A DNA stretch of 64,000 nucleotides from Gnetum montanum. Its lineage: Eukaryota; Streptophyta; Gnetopsida; Gnetales; Gnetaceae. Where the stretch lies: contig MNCI01010136.1 in NCBI GenBank assembly GCA_015680685.1, forward strand, positions 62,370-126,369. The letters run 5' to 3'. This document shows positions 22,271 through 33,980 of this stretch, piece by piece. A program made the translations under genes and the position numbers. The notes under the pieces were generated by a model that saw nothing but the letters and a program-made list of their open reading frames with translations, was not told where the DNA came from and searched no databases. How positions within the stretch are numbered: the stretch's first letter is position 1; each line of letters opens with the position of its first letter.

Positions 22271-23200
22271 CAGCAGGTCCATCAAATCCAAAGGCTTATT
22301 AATCAAGTGGCAAAGGAAGAAGGAGATCTCAAAAAGTGAAAAAGTATAGAGGAGTGCAACAAAGACTCATCCATTCATAAAAGGGAGGTATGTCTCTATG
22401 ATCTTGAGGAGAAAGCACCATTAGAAGAAGTGGTAAAAAGGAAAGCCTTGCTAATTTATAAATTTGTCACCAAGATATCACTAAAGGTGGAAAAAATATG
22501 GGACTCCTTAGATGAGAGGTTCCAAACTACTCTAAAAATTATAGAGGAGAAAATAGAGCAAGGGAACCAAGATACAAACATAAGGAGAAGGAAGAATACA
22601 AGAAAGGACTACTATCAGTAGATAGGTAATGCTATAGCAATTGATGAGGTTGTATATTTAGAGATAGAGGAAGAAGGATGTGACATCTTCTAGTATGAAC
22701 ATCCCAAGGGATGTTTCCCTATACTGTCACATCTATAAGAATTTGGGTTCTATGCTTTGAACCAAAAATATGCAAAAAGGTAGCCACCTAGGAAATTTCC
22801 TTATCCACAAGGTAATTATTGGCAGTAGTTTCACCACCAATATTATTATCCAAGTGGACTAACACCTCAACTTCATGACCATTATCATCAATGACAAAAC
22901 CCACAGTCGTGGGGGATGTCACCATCAAGGAAAAAATATCCTTACCATTAACTAGACTCGTATCATTATTATGTTCAATAACTTGTATCTTCTAATGGCT
23001 CTGCAAGCCATGCTACTTTTTCTCATCATTATTATCCCCTGAATATCATAGAGTAACTAATCTACAAGTTGCATATCCTTTCACTTATCCTCTTCATTAT
23101 CCATCACAACATTTTGAACCTTCCAATGTGTTACATTCCCATTCCCAAATGGTGTTACTATAGAATGAAGATGATGTCTCTTCATAATAAGTGTTACTAT
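22271..23200 (+). pseudogene. gag, C-terminal part with zinc-knuckle-like motif (E)
   Basis: LINQVAKEEGDL near 22290-22330, then an open stretch 22430-22621 (KVEKIWDSLDERFQTTLKII) that matches A1 38678-38881. The degenerate knuckle CDIF(stop)YEHPKGCFPILSHL begins near 22679. A proline/tyrosine-rich tail follows (PRKFPYPQGNYWQ and similar) to about 23200. Confidence 0.6.
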
Positions 23201-23899
23201 TATTTTAACAAGACCTAAAAGGATGGTTGTAATTAAGACTTGAAAGAGCATGTTATAATAATGGATGTGTCTCTTAAGATAATCTTTGGGGTTTTAACCT
23301 AAGGAATTTATACCTGGGGTTACAGGCCATGCCAACATGGAGTGGTAGAGCTAGTATAGGCAAGTCACTAGAAGCTGGGTGAAGCAAGACAAGAAGTGGA
23401 CTAGCCATCCCTTCCAGTTGGGTTATAGGCCTAACCATGGTGGTAGTGTTGGATTGCCTCTAAGGAATAGATGCCAAAGGAAGAAAACCCTAAGGAACAC
23501 TCTCTAAGCACAATACGAATACACTATTCCATATTAATAAAGCATTCTTTTCTTTCTCTTTCTGCATTTTTCCTATTATTTCCTTTATACATAATGTTGA
23601 ATATCACATATATTTCACATTTGGTATATTTTCTTCATACGAATGTCTAATATATTGTATATTTGACGTTTACCATGACATCCGGGGATGGGATGTCACA
23701 CAATCACGCTCCTTTGCTACTTGCACTACCTATGCAAGGTGAAATTCCACTAATAGCTAAATTACAATTCGAATGGTTTTAAGTGTAAGCCTTAGAAAAC
23801 GGCTTTGTTCAAACCCAATATTCTATCTAAACCCTAGCTTTGTTCAAACCCAATAGTCTATCTAAACCCTCACAAATATTTGTAACTTCTTTAAAAATT

Positions 23900-24680
23900 A
23901 CCAATAAGCTGCCTTCAAATTAAGATCCCAAAATGTGCATATTGTCATGTTAACTCATGCAATTATAGATTGGATTAAGGTAGGACATCTTTCTAGAAAA
24001 AAATCTAATCTTGGAAGTCCTCTAATCTACTTATAGATTGTAGGAAATGATCCATGTAAATCTTACTAGACTCAAGTTGGAGGATAAACTTAATCTTCTA
24101 AAAGATGTATAAAACTTAAAGCCTACCTCCATTAAAGAAATGTAATATTAGGTTAGATCTTGTTGATTAATCCATCACTATTTTCTTAGGATTAGTGAAG
24201 GATATTGTGACCACTATCTATAGATAATCTTATCCAATAGATTTCTTGGTAATTAATGTGAATAACTGTAAGGGGGGCTTCGTAATTTTCATGGGAAGAA
24301 CTTGGCTTAGCATAATTGATGTCAATTTAGTGATTAGAGACCTTTCCTTGGAAATCTCAAAGGAAAATGATTTTAGAAAAGTGAAGAAGAGGGTTCCATG
24401 CATCATGTACAGTGACATAGGATGCCATTACATACAAAAAATTTGGACCATAAAGAGAAAATCCCTCATAGCATGCAAGTCATATGTTAAAACATTAGAT
24501 GTTCAAAGGTGCCTACACGTAGTAGCCACAAAACAAGATGGTACCTAGTGGCTAACAATAGATACTAACTTAAGTTTAGTTATGTGCATGGAACTAGTTG
24601 AACTCATCACAAGTGCTTATATTGATAAGATGGATGAAATGGAGAAAATTTAGAGTCAACTCTTCCACACAAAAATAAAA
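23900..24680 (+). pseudogene. Aspartic protease (E)
   Basis: Order as in A0/A1: VMLTHAIIDWIKVGHLSRK-like sequence near 23945-24000, the active-site region decayed (CKSY(stop)TQVGG near 24052-24090), then LVIREDLSLEISKEN-type sequence. The conserved FVIFMGRTWL and SLEISKENDFRKVKKRVPC motifs are in the open stretch 24246-24548. The active site is destroyed. Confidence 0.6.
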
Positions 24681-25560
24681 ATGGATTGGGGAGTGTTAAA
24701 AATTGCTAATGATTTCAAATAAACCTCTTGAATTCAAATCTTTACCAACAAATTTGGGGTATGTATTTCTTAATAATGATAATTTGGTAATTATCAATGT
24801 TAATCTCACTAAAGAATAGAAAGGAAAGCTAATAAAAGTTGTAAATAAATGGCTAACAATATTTACCTAGTCATATAATGAATTGATTTGGATAAATCTA
24901 TACATATGATAGTGCTGGTTCTATACAAAATTTACCATCAAACCAAAAAAGAGGCAACTATAAAGGTGATTGAGTCCAAAGCTAAAACAAGTTATCAAAA
25001 AAGAAGTTAAAAAACTCCTTAAGCTAGGATTCATCAATCCTATGGTAGACAATGAGTGAGTAAGACCACTTGTTATTATGCCAAATAAAGGAGGACAATC
25101 GAGAATTTCTATAGACTTCAGGATGTTGAACATGATCACATTCAAAGATCATTTTCCATTGCCATTTGTGGACCAAGTATTAGATATAATTGTAGGGTAC
25201 AATCACTATGGTAATCTAGATGGGTACATTGGCTCTAACCAAATCCAAATTGAAAAAAAAATTTAGGTCAAGATAATTTTTACAAGTTCCTAGGGGACTT
25301 TTACATATAAAAAGATGTCATTTGGCCTTTGTAATGCTCTTGCATCTTTCCAACGTCTAGTCCTAAGAATCTTCCAATAACATATTATTAGTTGTGTGGA
25401 AGTCTTCATGGATGAATTCTCCACCTATGGTACTAATTTTGAGCAAGTGTTGGATTGTCTTAAACAAGTGCTAAAAAGATGTGTGGAAACAAACCTGTAA
25501 CTCAACCAGTAGAAGAGTCACTTTATAATCTAACATTGCATTATCTTGGGGCATAGAAGG
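24681..25560 (+). pseudogene. Reverse transcriptase (E)
   Basis: Recognisable motifs: LLKLGFINPMVDNE near 25015-25060, then ISIDFRMLNMITFKDHFPLP (25101-25160), PFVDQVLDIIVGYNHYGNLD to 25220, FGLCNALASFQRLVL near 25323-25370, and the palm VFMDEFSTYG near 25405-25435 (D-E in place of D-D). Several frameshifts and stops. Confidence 0.7.
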
Positions 25561-26310
25561 ATCATCCAAAAATAACCAAACAACCTCATAATTATTAAAG
25601 ATATAAGGTCATTCCTTGATCATGTTAGTTACTACAAGCATTTCATTAAAAATTTCTCTAAAATTGTCAAACCACTAGTAGAGTTCACCAAGAAACATGT
25701 AGTCTTTGAATGAACCAAGGAATGCGAATAAGTGTTCTAATACTTGAAGCAAAAGCTCATAGAGACTCCAATTCTATGTGCCCTAGATTGATCCAAACCA
25801 TTTCAAATCATGATAGACTCATCTAACTATGCCTTAGAAGGAATGCTTACATAAATGGATGATTGAATACATTCATATTATATCCATTGTGCAAGTAAGA
25901 GCATTGTAAAATGCACAACTCAACTACAACAACACTAGAAAAGAACTCATGTTGATGGTGTATGACTTAGAAAAATTCAACCACCATGTGCTTGGATACC
26001 AAATTTTTGTGCATACGAACCATAATGTAATGCACTTCCTGATGAACAAACCCGCAGTAAGCCCCTATATTATACAGTAATTGGTGATCTTACAAAAATT
26101 TGATCTCACCATGATGGATAGAAAAGGAACTGAGATTGTAGTTGCAGATCATTTGTCTCAATTAATATGGGACAGTAATGATCAGAAATAATCTTTATCT
26201 CATCAATTTCCAAATGAACTCCTCTTTGCTAAGTCCATTGAAGTTTATGCACTAAGGATCACAAATTGGTATAATGAGTAGCTCTCATATCTACTCTTAG
26301 AGGAGAATCC
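25561..26310 (+). pseudogene. RNase H domain (E)
   Basis: PFQIMIDSSNYALEGML near 25798-25850 is the first catalytic Asp region. NNTRKELMLMVYDLEKFN near 25930-25985 and a VADHLSQL motif near 26140-26165 complete the family order. Stops present. Confidence 0.6.
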
Positions 26311-27560
26311 TATTGAATAAGATCTTAGAAGTAAATAGTAGTTTCTTCACTGGGTCAAACATTACATTGAGATCGAAGGCAAGCTTTACAAGGTTTGTGC
26401 TAATGGCTTGGTAAGATGGTGTGTACCTAATACAAATCAATTACGAGTCCGCTAGGATGATCATGAAGGTCCTTGTGGGGGCCACTATGCAAAAAGAATA
26501 CTAGCCATAAAGATCCTTATGGTAGGATACTTTTGATAAATAATCTTCAGGGACACTCATCATTTCTTGCATTCAAGCAAGAAGTATCAATGAGATAGAG
26601 GAATGACTACTTAAAAGGAAGGATCCTAGTAGTGGATTCAACCACTAAAGCCTTTTGTTCTTTGGGAAATTAACTTCATGGGATTCATCACTCCATTTCC
26701 AATGAAAAAGCCTACATTATTATTGCATTTGAGTACTGTACCAAGTGAGCTAAATTTGCAACCATATCTAATTATACATCTACCACTGTAGCCTGATTTT
26801 TCTAATAATAGGTGGTAAACAGGTTTGATATGCCTAGAGCACTAATTTCAAATAACATAACATATTTATTAGATAGTACTTTTCACAAGTTAATGCAATG
26901 CTTGGGGATACAACATAAACTCATAACACCCTATCATCCCTAAGCCAATGATCAAGCAATGGTTACCAATAGGAAAATCATAAGGATTCTAATGTGAGCC
27001 ATTAGTAGATATAGGAAAGACTAGAGCACCAAACTCAACATTGTCCTTTTGACATATCACTCAACATGGAAACTTCTTATAAGCTACTCTCCTTATGAGT
27101 TAGTGTACAGAAAGTTACCCAAACTTCCAATTCAAACTAAACTTTGTACACTCACAACTGCTTGTGGACTTGACATAGACATTAACCGAGCACAAAAAGA
27201 ATGACTCATGACACTCAACGTGCTAGATGAAAATCAAAGAGTAGTGCTAATGTTGAATGAAATACATAATGCACATAATAAACAATGTCATAATGCATGA
27301 ATCAAAAAAGCTATGTTCAAACCAAGAGATAAGGTTCTCTATTGGAATCCCATGTATGTGTTAGAACAAACTAAGTTCCCAATAGTATGAGAACGACCCT
27401 ACATTATCCATTCAAATTTTTCTTATAGGGCTATAATAATTTACCACCCAACAAGCTCTCAAAAGCACATGCTTGTTTACATCCAATAATTTAAACTATT
27501 TATCGACTCCAAAGTAACCAACCATACCACTCACACCTCTAATTACGAATAAGCACACTC
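26311..27560 (+). pseudogene. Integrase (E)
   Basis: The zinc-binding region starts HYIEIEGKLYKVCANGL near 26360-26410, with HEGPCGGHYA near 26463-26490 (H-H-C-C part decayed). Core pieces include PFVLWEINFMGFITP near 26650-26695 and FHKLMQCLGIQHKL-like sequence near 26880-26920. The C-terminal part reads DKVLYWNPMYV near 27330-27365. Broken in all frames. It is the only integrase in the window covering the entire gene. Confidence 0.65.
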
Positions 27561-27589
27561 CATTTTTTGAATCTCCTCCTTCCAACTCA

Positions 27590-29060
27590 GTCATGGAGAA
27601 GCTATCCACGTACCATAAAATATTGATGAGGATAAAAAAAATTTCTTCTATTTGTTTTACAACATTTTTAATATGTTTTTTATTTTATTAATCTTTTATT
27701 TATCATTTTATATATTTCTCTTTTCTTTATTATTATTTTGTTATTTTCTTGTTATTTTCATTTAGTATTATTTGAAGGCCTACTTGAAATTTTGGAGATC
27801 ATAATGTAGCTATCAAAGTTATGATTGATTACCAAAAGGCCAACTTTATTCTTGGATTATGTTCTTTGCTAATAATCTTTTAAATTTTTTGTGCTATTAG
27901 GTAGTGAGTTCATAACATCCATCCATTCCATTTGTTCCATGTGGAGTCTGCATCATGGAACCATGAAGGTTCTTTCACATTAAAACTAAAAGTAACATGT
28001 GATCTTGTTATCCAACACATTGGAAAAGGATCAAGTGGAAATGAAAAAGGGTGTGACCTTAAGGCAATTTGTTGTGTTCTTTTCTCAACTTTCCTCTTAA
28101 GTACTATGATTCCTCATTGGTATATCATCATACCTACTATTGATCATAAAAGGATCATGTCTTTACATGATGTGATTTTCACAAAAAGAAAAAGAAAAAA
28201 AACCATAATGAGAATTCAAATCACATCCCTTAGGCAATTTCATGAGCTATAAGAATTGGTTATGAGGCTAGAAAGACATATTACACATTCTTGAAGACAC
28301 TTGTCTAACTAAGGTCCTACATACTTCCTTCTTCTCATTTTTCTTTTTTCATCTTCTTTTGGAATAATGGTTATCCTTTGTGATTTTCATAGATTATTAA
28401 TGGTAGAAGAGGAGGAATATGTCAATTGAAGATCACTATAATTGGAGTGGACTTGGTCTAGGATTGGAAAAGAATAGTACTATATCATCTTAATCATAAA
28501 TTTAACCAAGGATCTTCTATGACAAAGATGAAAATTATCCATCCATCATTTTCTATCTACTATTCACTCACTCCACTTTTTATCACCTCGCTACTTCATG
28601 CCATGGTGAATTGATAGTTCTATTTTAGAGTGTGCATAATCCAAAGACAATTCTTCACATTGGTATGAAATTTAACTTACAACAACCATTCACCATCCTG
28701 GACACCTACAAACTTCTTGTGATGAGGATATGAAATGGCATATTAGTCATAACAATGCTTTGGGAATGACCCACTTGCATCTCGTTTGGTTTATCTTAAG
28801 TTTAATTTCTTAATCATAGGCATCATTTCAAAATTAATCATCTCAATAGCTTGAAATATCTAGTTTTTACTCTATTTTAGCATCAAAAACATCCTTCAAT
28901 AACTCATCCCCCACACTTAATTTTCTTCCATTTCTTAAACCATATCCTCCATTGTATTGTTGCTATAATTTTCTAGATTTTTAGGTCCCATTTAGCTCTT
29001 TTTTTGATCCCAAACTCATTCAAAATCCCTCAATAATCCTTAAGTAAGAAATCATTGTAA
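27590..29060 (+). other. Conserved 3' non-coding module of E
   Basis: Follows the CATGGAGAAGCTATCC analogue of the post-pol G-rich motif at 27592. Contains the shared GGTGTGACCTTAAGGCAATT (near 28049-28068), TTTACATGATGTGATTTTCAC with A/G-rich tract (two runs; 28155-28203), CAAATCACATCCCTTAGG (near 28217-28234), and GCTTTGGGAATGACCCACTT (28757-28776). The 106-codon frame 27932-28252 falls within these blocks and is unlikely to be a gene. Confidence 0.55.
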
Positions 29061-29067
29061 ATAGCTA

Positions 29068-29111
29068 CATCGATGCATCCCCTTCAACATGGCTCAAAAA
29101 TCCTATATATA
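29068..29111 (+). promoter_or_regulatory. Internal U3-like promoter block upstream of the E aORF
   Basis: ACATCGATGCATCCCCTTCA (29067-29086) is followed by TATATATA at 29104-29111. The GATGCATCC palindrome, the CTTCAACA segment and the TATA spacing resemble the U3 of the E LTRs (18950-19057) and still more that of G (43380-43464). Located ~440 bp before the aORF ATG, the same position as the GATATC block in C. Confidence 0.5.
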
Positions 29112-29551
29112 CGCATGATACTTAGCTCACACGCAAGAGGAGATTTTTCCATTTTTCAAAGCTCACACACCTTTCAAGAGCCATAACTTCTAAAGTGCTT
29201 TCTTGATTTCACTCATTCTTTGATCCTTGAGCTAATGGACATAAACTTTACATCATGGGAAAATCAAATACTAGGTTTTTACAAAACATTTTATGGAAAT
29301 TTTTCTAACTTTCCATTAATAATATATTAAAATAATATTAAATTAATGTTCATAAGAGATAATATCAACAATCAAGTTCCATTAGAGCATGAATAAAAGA
29401 ATATCATAAGCCTATGATTACTAATAAGAACTTAATGATAAAATTTCAACGTTTGACAAATAAACATAACTTGATCAAATAAAGAAAGTTATCCAAAGAA
29501 AATAAAGGATATGTTTACAAAACTAATCCTAAATTATGTTTGTCATTGTGG

Positions 29552-32407
29552 ATGGCACCCAAGAGAGGACTACAGGTATGAGGGTGATCATAGCCCAGGG
29601 AAAAATAACCACAAAAAGGAAGAATTCAACAACAATAATAGCAACAACAACTCTAGAAGTAAGCAACCAAGGCTACCCATGCTACTAGAGCCCTACATGA
29701 GGAGCCTGAGGTGGAATCTGTAAGATAGATTCCTACAGTAGAAACAAGGTAATCTAAGTATGACAAAGCCTCAAGGCCAAGACCTAATCTAGAGGTCACA
29801 CTTACAAAAGCCTTCTTGAAGAAGATCCATACTAAAGAGATTTAGAGCTCCATCCTACAAAAGCTAAATCTTGGACCATTCCTAGAGCTTGCACCAAAAG
29901 AGGTACAAACACAACTTCAAGGGTCTCAACTATGGTCCATTCTCTCTAACAGTGGGGAATGGTACATGGGGAAAAACTACCTCTTCTAGAATAATCGACA
30001 AGGACATGCCACAATAAAGATAAAGGATATTACTATCTCCTACTCAGTTGAGGTCATTTCTGAAGCCCTCAGATTATCCAACACTAGGGAAAAGCTGAGA
30101 AAGATATCTATCTAAGTGAATCCAAAGGTCAAAAAAAGTGGATTCAATAGTGTTATGGAGTGAACTACGAGTACAATTTCATGCTTTCACAAAGGCGAAG
30201 TGAGCATATTTCAAAATTTTAACCTATCATCTCAATATAATGATGAGGCCAAGTAAGATTACAACCTTCTCCACTAGGGCATGTGTTGCTCTACGTGGGA
30301 AATTCCTAGTCAATCTATTGTAACTCATCTTCCTTGAAATTCAAAAGCATTTTAAGTAAAATGAAAAGGATAGGAAGACACTACCCTCTCCATGCCTCAT
30401 AAAAAAACTCTACAACAAGAAAGGTATAGCTCATTACTCAAATGATATGGTTGTTAGAGCATCCACCACATCCTAGCAAGAGATGATGAATCATAAAGCT
30501 TCACCAAAGCTTCAAGAAGAGGAGCAACATTTACCACCATCACTTGTAGTACCAAAGATAACACTTAAAATGTTGGTAGCTGCAAAATGACTAAGAAAAC
30601 TCAAAAAGCAATAGCTACAATAATAGTAGGCCTCTAGAGGTTGTGGAGAATCTTCAGTCAACCATCCAACTGTGAGCCACCTAAACAAGATTACAAGAAT
30701 CATTAGTTAACTCAATAGTGAAATGACACCACTATTCTTATCACAAAGCAACCAAGCACCTATCCATTCTAATCTTAGTATCAAAGAAGTTATTGTATTC
30801 ATCCTAGAATAAGCCTTCCCTAAAATGTTTGGGAATACAATAGCCTTCTCTATAATGTTGGAAGAAATTGAAGAAGTGATGATCCTAGTCATGTTGCACA
30901 ACTACTAGGAGAAAATAGCAAAGATGGTGGTGAACTGCATTGGTAAAGCTCTAAGTGCTCCAACTACATCTATCCCTATTTTTGATACCATGGCAGATGT
31001 ATAGGCATTAACAAGAGTAGAGAGAAAAAGAATGAGCACTATCCAACACAAGAAACTGTTGGGGGTGATTGGTGAAACTTGGGCAACCAATCCTATAGAT
31101 CTTTAATCTCCTAGAAGATATATTAGCCACTTGATCAAATCTATTGAAGACAAGGGGTAAGTTATAGATCACCAATGCATAACTTAAGAAGGTCATCACT
31201 AGTAATTGATGGTTGATCATTGAAGTTGTAGAACTTAGAGCACATCTCTCTAATCATGTCATTCACAAGCCAAAACTCATAAGAGATGAAGTGTTCTAAC
31301 AAATTTAGAAAAAATACCAAGAGGTCAAGGATGCTCAAGAGATGATGTTCTTTGAGGTGTCACTATCAAAAGCAATGACTAATAGCACTAATCATGACCT
31401 TTCCTAGGTTCACAAAGAAAACCTAATATCAACCCATGATAACCATCACTTGTGAAATACTAACAATAAAAAGATTAAATGTTGGATTACATTCACAAAC
31501 AATAGGAATGGCTTCCCAAGGTTAATTTGGACTTGAGGAGGTTAGTTTTAGAAAACAAAATTCTCTTAATGAAAGAGGTTCAAGCCCTTCCCCAAAATAC
31601 TGCAATTGAGGCCACTACCTAGAAGAACAAAGCTCTAAACTATGAATGAGTTAAAAACCACTATAGGGACTAGGGCAAGATGCTTAAGAAGTTCAACAAA
31701 AAGGAGATCAAGTTGACCAAGGCAAAGGTAAATGAGACCATCCAATAATTCCAATAGAGATGGAATGCATGGTAGCCCATCTTTGATGGACTCAACACAT
31801 ATACCCAAGCAGAGATCTACCTAAAGGAGTTACAAGTTGAAGATATGACTGAATATATGAAGCTTGCCAACATTTGATATGAAAACTTGGCAACGCTTAC
31901 AATGGGGATGCCTAAAACATAACTAAAAGAGCATATGACCAACTCTTATCATCTTTATGAGGTAGATTTTAAGCTCCACAAAGAGACCAAAAAAAAGTTA
32001 AATGTGACCAATGGGGAGCTTGAAGTTCTCAAAAGAAAAATAACTTATTAACAAGCTGTTGCTGAGAACTTGGCCAGGAGCATAAGTGACTACCAAGAAC
32101 TACAAAACCTTGTTCATACGTTCAACATTGAATGTGCACAATTCACAACCTAGTTTGTCAACATGAAGAAAATGCTCCCAACACTGCCATACCTATGGAA
32201 CGTTCCATTACCAACACATCTAGGCAAACAACATGAACTATTCATGATTCATGTGGTAAAGAAGAAAATATGAAGGCACTCCTTGATGCCTTTTAATGTT
32301 TAGTAGTGGTAGTAGCAGTAGTAAGATAGCCAAGACCTCCAGTATTACCATGACATGATGAAAGACCCTCAATGCCACAGGAGCTTCCACCTCGAGAAAC
32401 AATGTAA
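29552..32407 (+). pseudogene. aORF of element E
   Basis: Starts MAPKRGLQ (29552) and ends ELPPRETM-stop at 32407 (about 950 codons), paralleling the C aORF end. The N-terminal domain is recognisable: LWSILSNSGEWYMGKNYLF near 29930-29990, IKIKDITISYSVEVISEALR near 30015-30075. Downstream heptad-rich coiled coil includes YMKLANI and KETKKKLNVTNGELEVLKRK (near 31855-32040). Frameshifts and many stops. Comparison with C: about 45% of residues match over the best blocks by eye, so the protein diverged while keeping its layout. Confidence 0.65.
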
Positions 32408-32630
32408 CATTTTCATGTCATCTATGGTCATTCAATAAGCACCTATCATTTTTTTCAAGTGTCCTTATTTTTTTTCAATTGCATCAATTTTCTAATCTAT
32501 ACAACATGGCACTTGAGAGTTAGTTAGTCACTCAATTAGTCAATTAGTTCCATACTTTCTCAAATTTTGTAAGAAACTTGATCCTATTTTTGTTCACTCA
32601 AGGACAAGTCTTCAATCAGTTGTGAGAGTA
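32408..32630 (+). other. aORF 3' end, polypurine-like tract (E)
   Basis: Short non-coding stretch. It ends CAGTTGTGAGAGTA just before the LTR; this is the decayed counterpart of CAGTCATGGGGGTA in C, A1 and D. The preceding CTCAAGGACAAGTCTTCAAT is shared with other elements. Confidence 0.55.
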
Positions 32631-33494
32631 TGATGAAGTAGCAATAAGGAAATTGTGTTAATGCATGCCCATCAACACATCTCAAGATGCATTGATGAAT
32701 GTGCATCGACACTAATCTAGTTGTTACCTATATAATTGTGTACACCCACCACATTTATGGCACCATTTAGTCAATACCTTAATAAGACTCTTGTAGTTTC
32801 TTTTTGTAAAACTTAGTAAACTTTTTCCTCTGAGTTCCTGTAGCATGGATTGAATTGATTATATGACATTTGATTTGAGTGTAATATGTACTTGAACATA
32901 TTTGCATGAACAGTAATAAAATCAAGATTTCTTCCATCCATTATAGCACTTGGATTAGTTTAAGTTTATTTTCTAGTATTTTACTTTAAATGCAATTTAT
33001 TTTCTCACTCTTAAACATTTAATATTCTAATTTATAATTAACGCAAGTGCAATCACTTCAAGCATAATATAGTAACACTTGGTAATCCCAACAGTGGATA
33101 CTTGGTACACCCAACAGTAGACACTTGGTAACCCTGCAATGTTAGTATATGTTCAGGATATGTATGAAATGTAGGAACAAATGCTCCACATGTAGGATAG
33201 TTTAGTTAATTAACTAGTTAACTTAAATAATCAAACCTTCTTTTTTTAATTATTTTACAAACAAAGAAAACAATAAGAATTATAAAAATAAATATCTTAC
33301 ACCTCAATCATACTTAATCATACAAATGAGTTAACATAAGTGATGATTGGGAAGAAAATCATTAGTAACCACATCTTTCACCATCTAAATATATAAGGCA
33401 CTTAAAGTAAATGTAGTTCACAGAATTCAATTGAATCACATGTACACATTAGTAATTCATATGATTGGGTGTAGGAAATACTCACTACTCATGA
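32631..33494 (+). repeat. 3' LTR of element E
   Basis: TGATGAAGTAGC...CTACTCATGA (last CA changed to GA), 864 bp. U3 palindromes 32663-32712, TATATAAT at 32729-32736, AATAAAATC near 32915. Followed by CCAAG, partner of CTAAG at 18919. Confidence 0.85.
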
Positions 33495-33499
33495 CCAAG

Positions 33500-33980
33500 T
33501 AACTAATTATTGAGTGAATTTATCTTAGCCACTACTAGGATACCAAATGATTATATTTGTTTCTTTCAAATTGATCATACTTATTTTGTCAATTAACTTG
33601 TAGACATTGAAAAGTAAATAACATATAAATGTAAATTGCATAAGAAAGTAAATCTATTCTAAGTGAGATGCTACAATGATGAGAAACAATCTTGATCTTT
33701 CTTTTTGACCATGAAACACATCCAAATACAATCCAATCAAATAAAGATGTCATACAAATGTTAAACACCACATTGTGGGCATTCACAACTAATTCTAACT
33801 TTATAAAAATCAACTATAAGTCTTTTTCTAAGGTATGACCAAAGGTAAAATTTGACACAATGATGGGCTTGTATTTATAGGCATGACTATGGCCCACTAC
33901 ATCACATGTACAACATCATATATTGGGCTATGATATCACATCTACAATATCATAGTCAATTATAAAAAAATTCATTTATT
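33500..33980 (-). repeat. LTR fragment F (right part)
   Basis: Minus-strand U3/TATA part of the LTR split by E. The minus strand reads GGGCCATAGTCATGCCTATAAATACA in segments near 33870-33900, preceded by GATATT/GATATC palindromic units (33925-33955). Belongs with 18690-18923. Confidence 0.6.

Larger units (their letters stand above)
18924..33494 (+). mobile_element. Element E: complete but decayed ~14.6-kb Ty3/gypsy-type element with aORF
   Basis: LTRs 18924-19814 and 32631-33494 (roughly 80-85% identical by eye) are flanked by CTAAG (18919-18923) and CCAAG (33495-33499), a target duplication with one later change. Inside, in order: primer site, gag (19972 on) interrupted by a foreign ~1-kb block, protease, RT, RNase H, integrase, 3' non-coding module, internal promoter-like block, aORF, polypurine tract. 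It is the most complete element here and shows the ancestral order from which C appears derived by loss of protease-pol. Confidence 0.85.
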
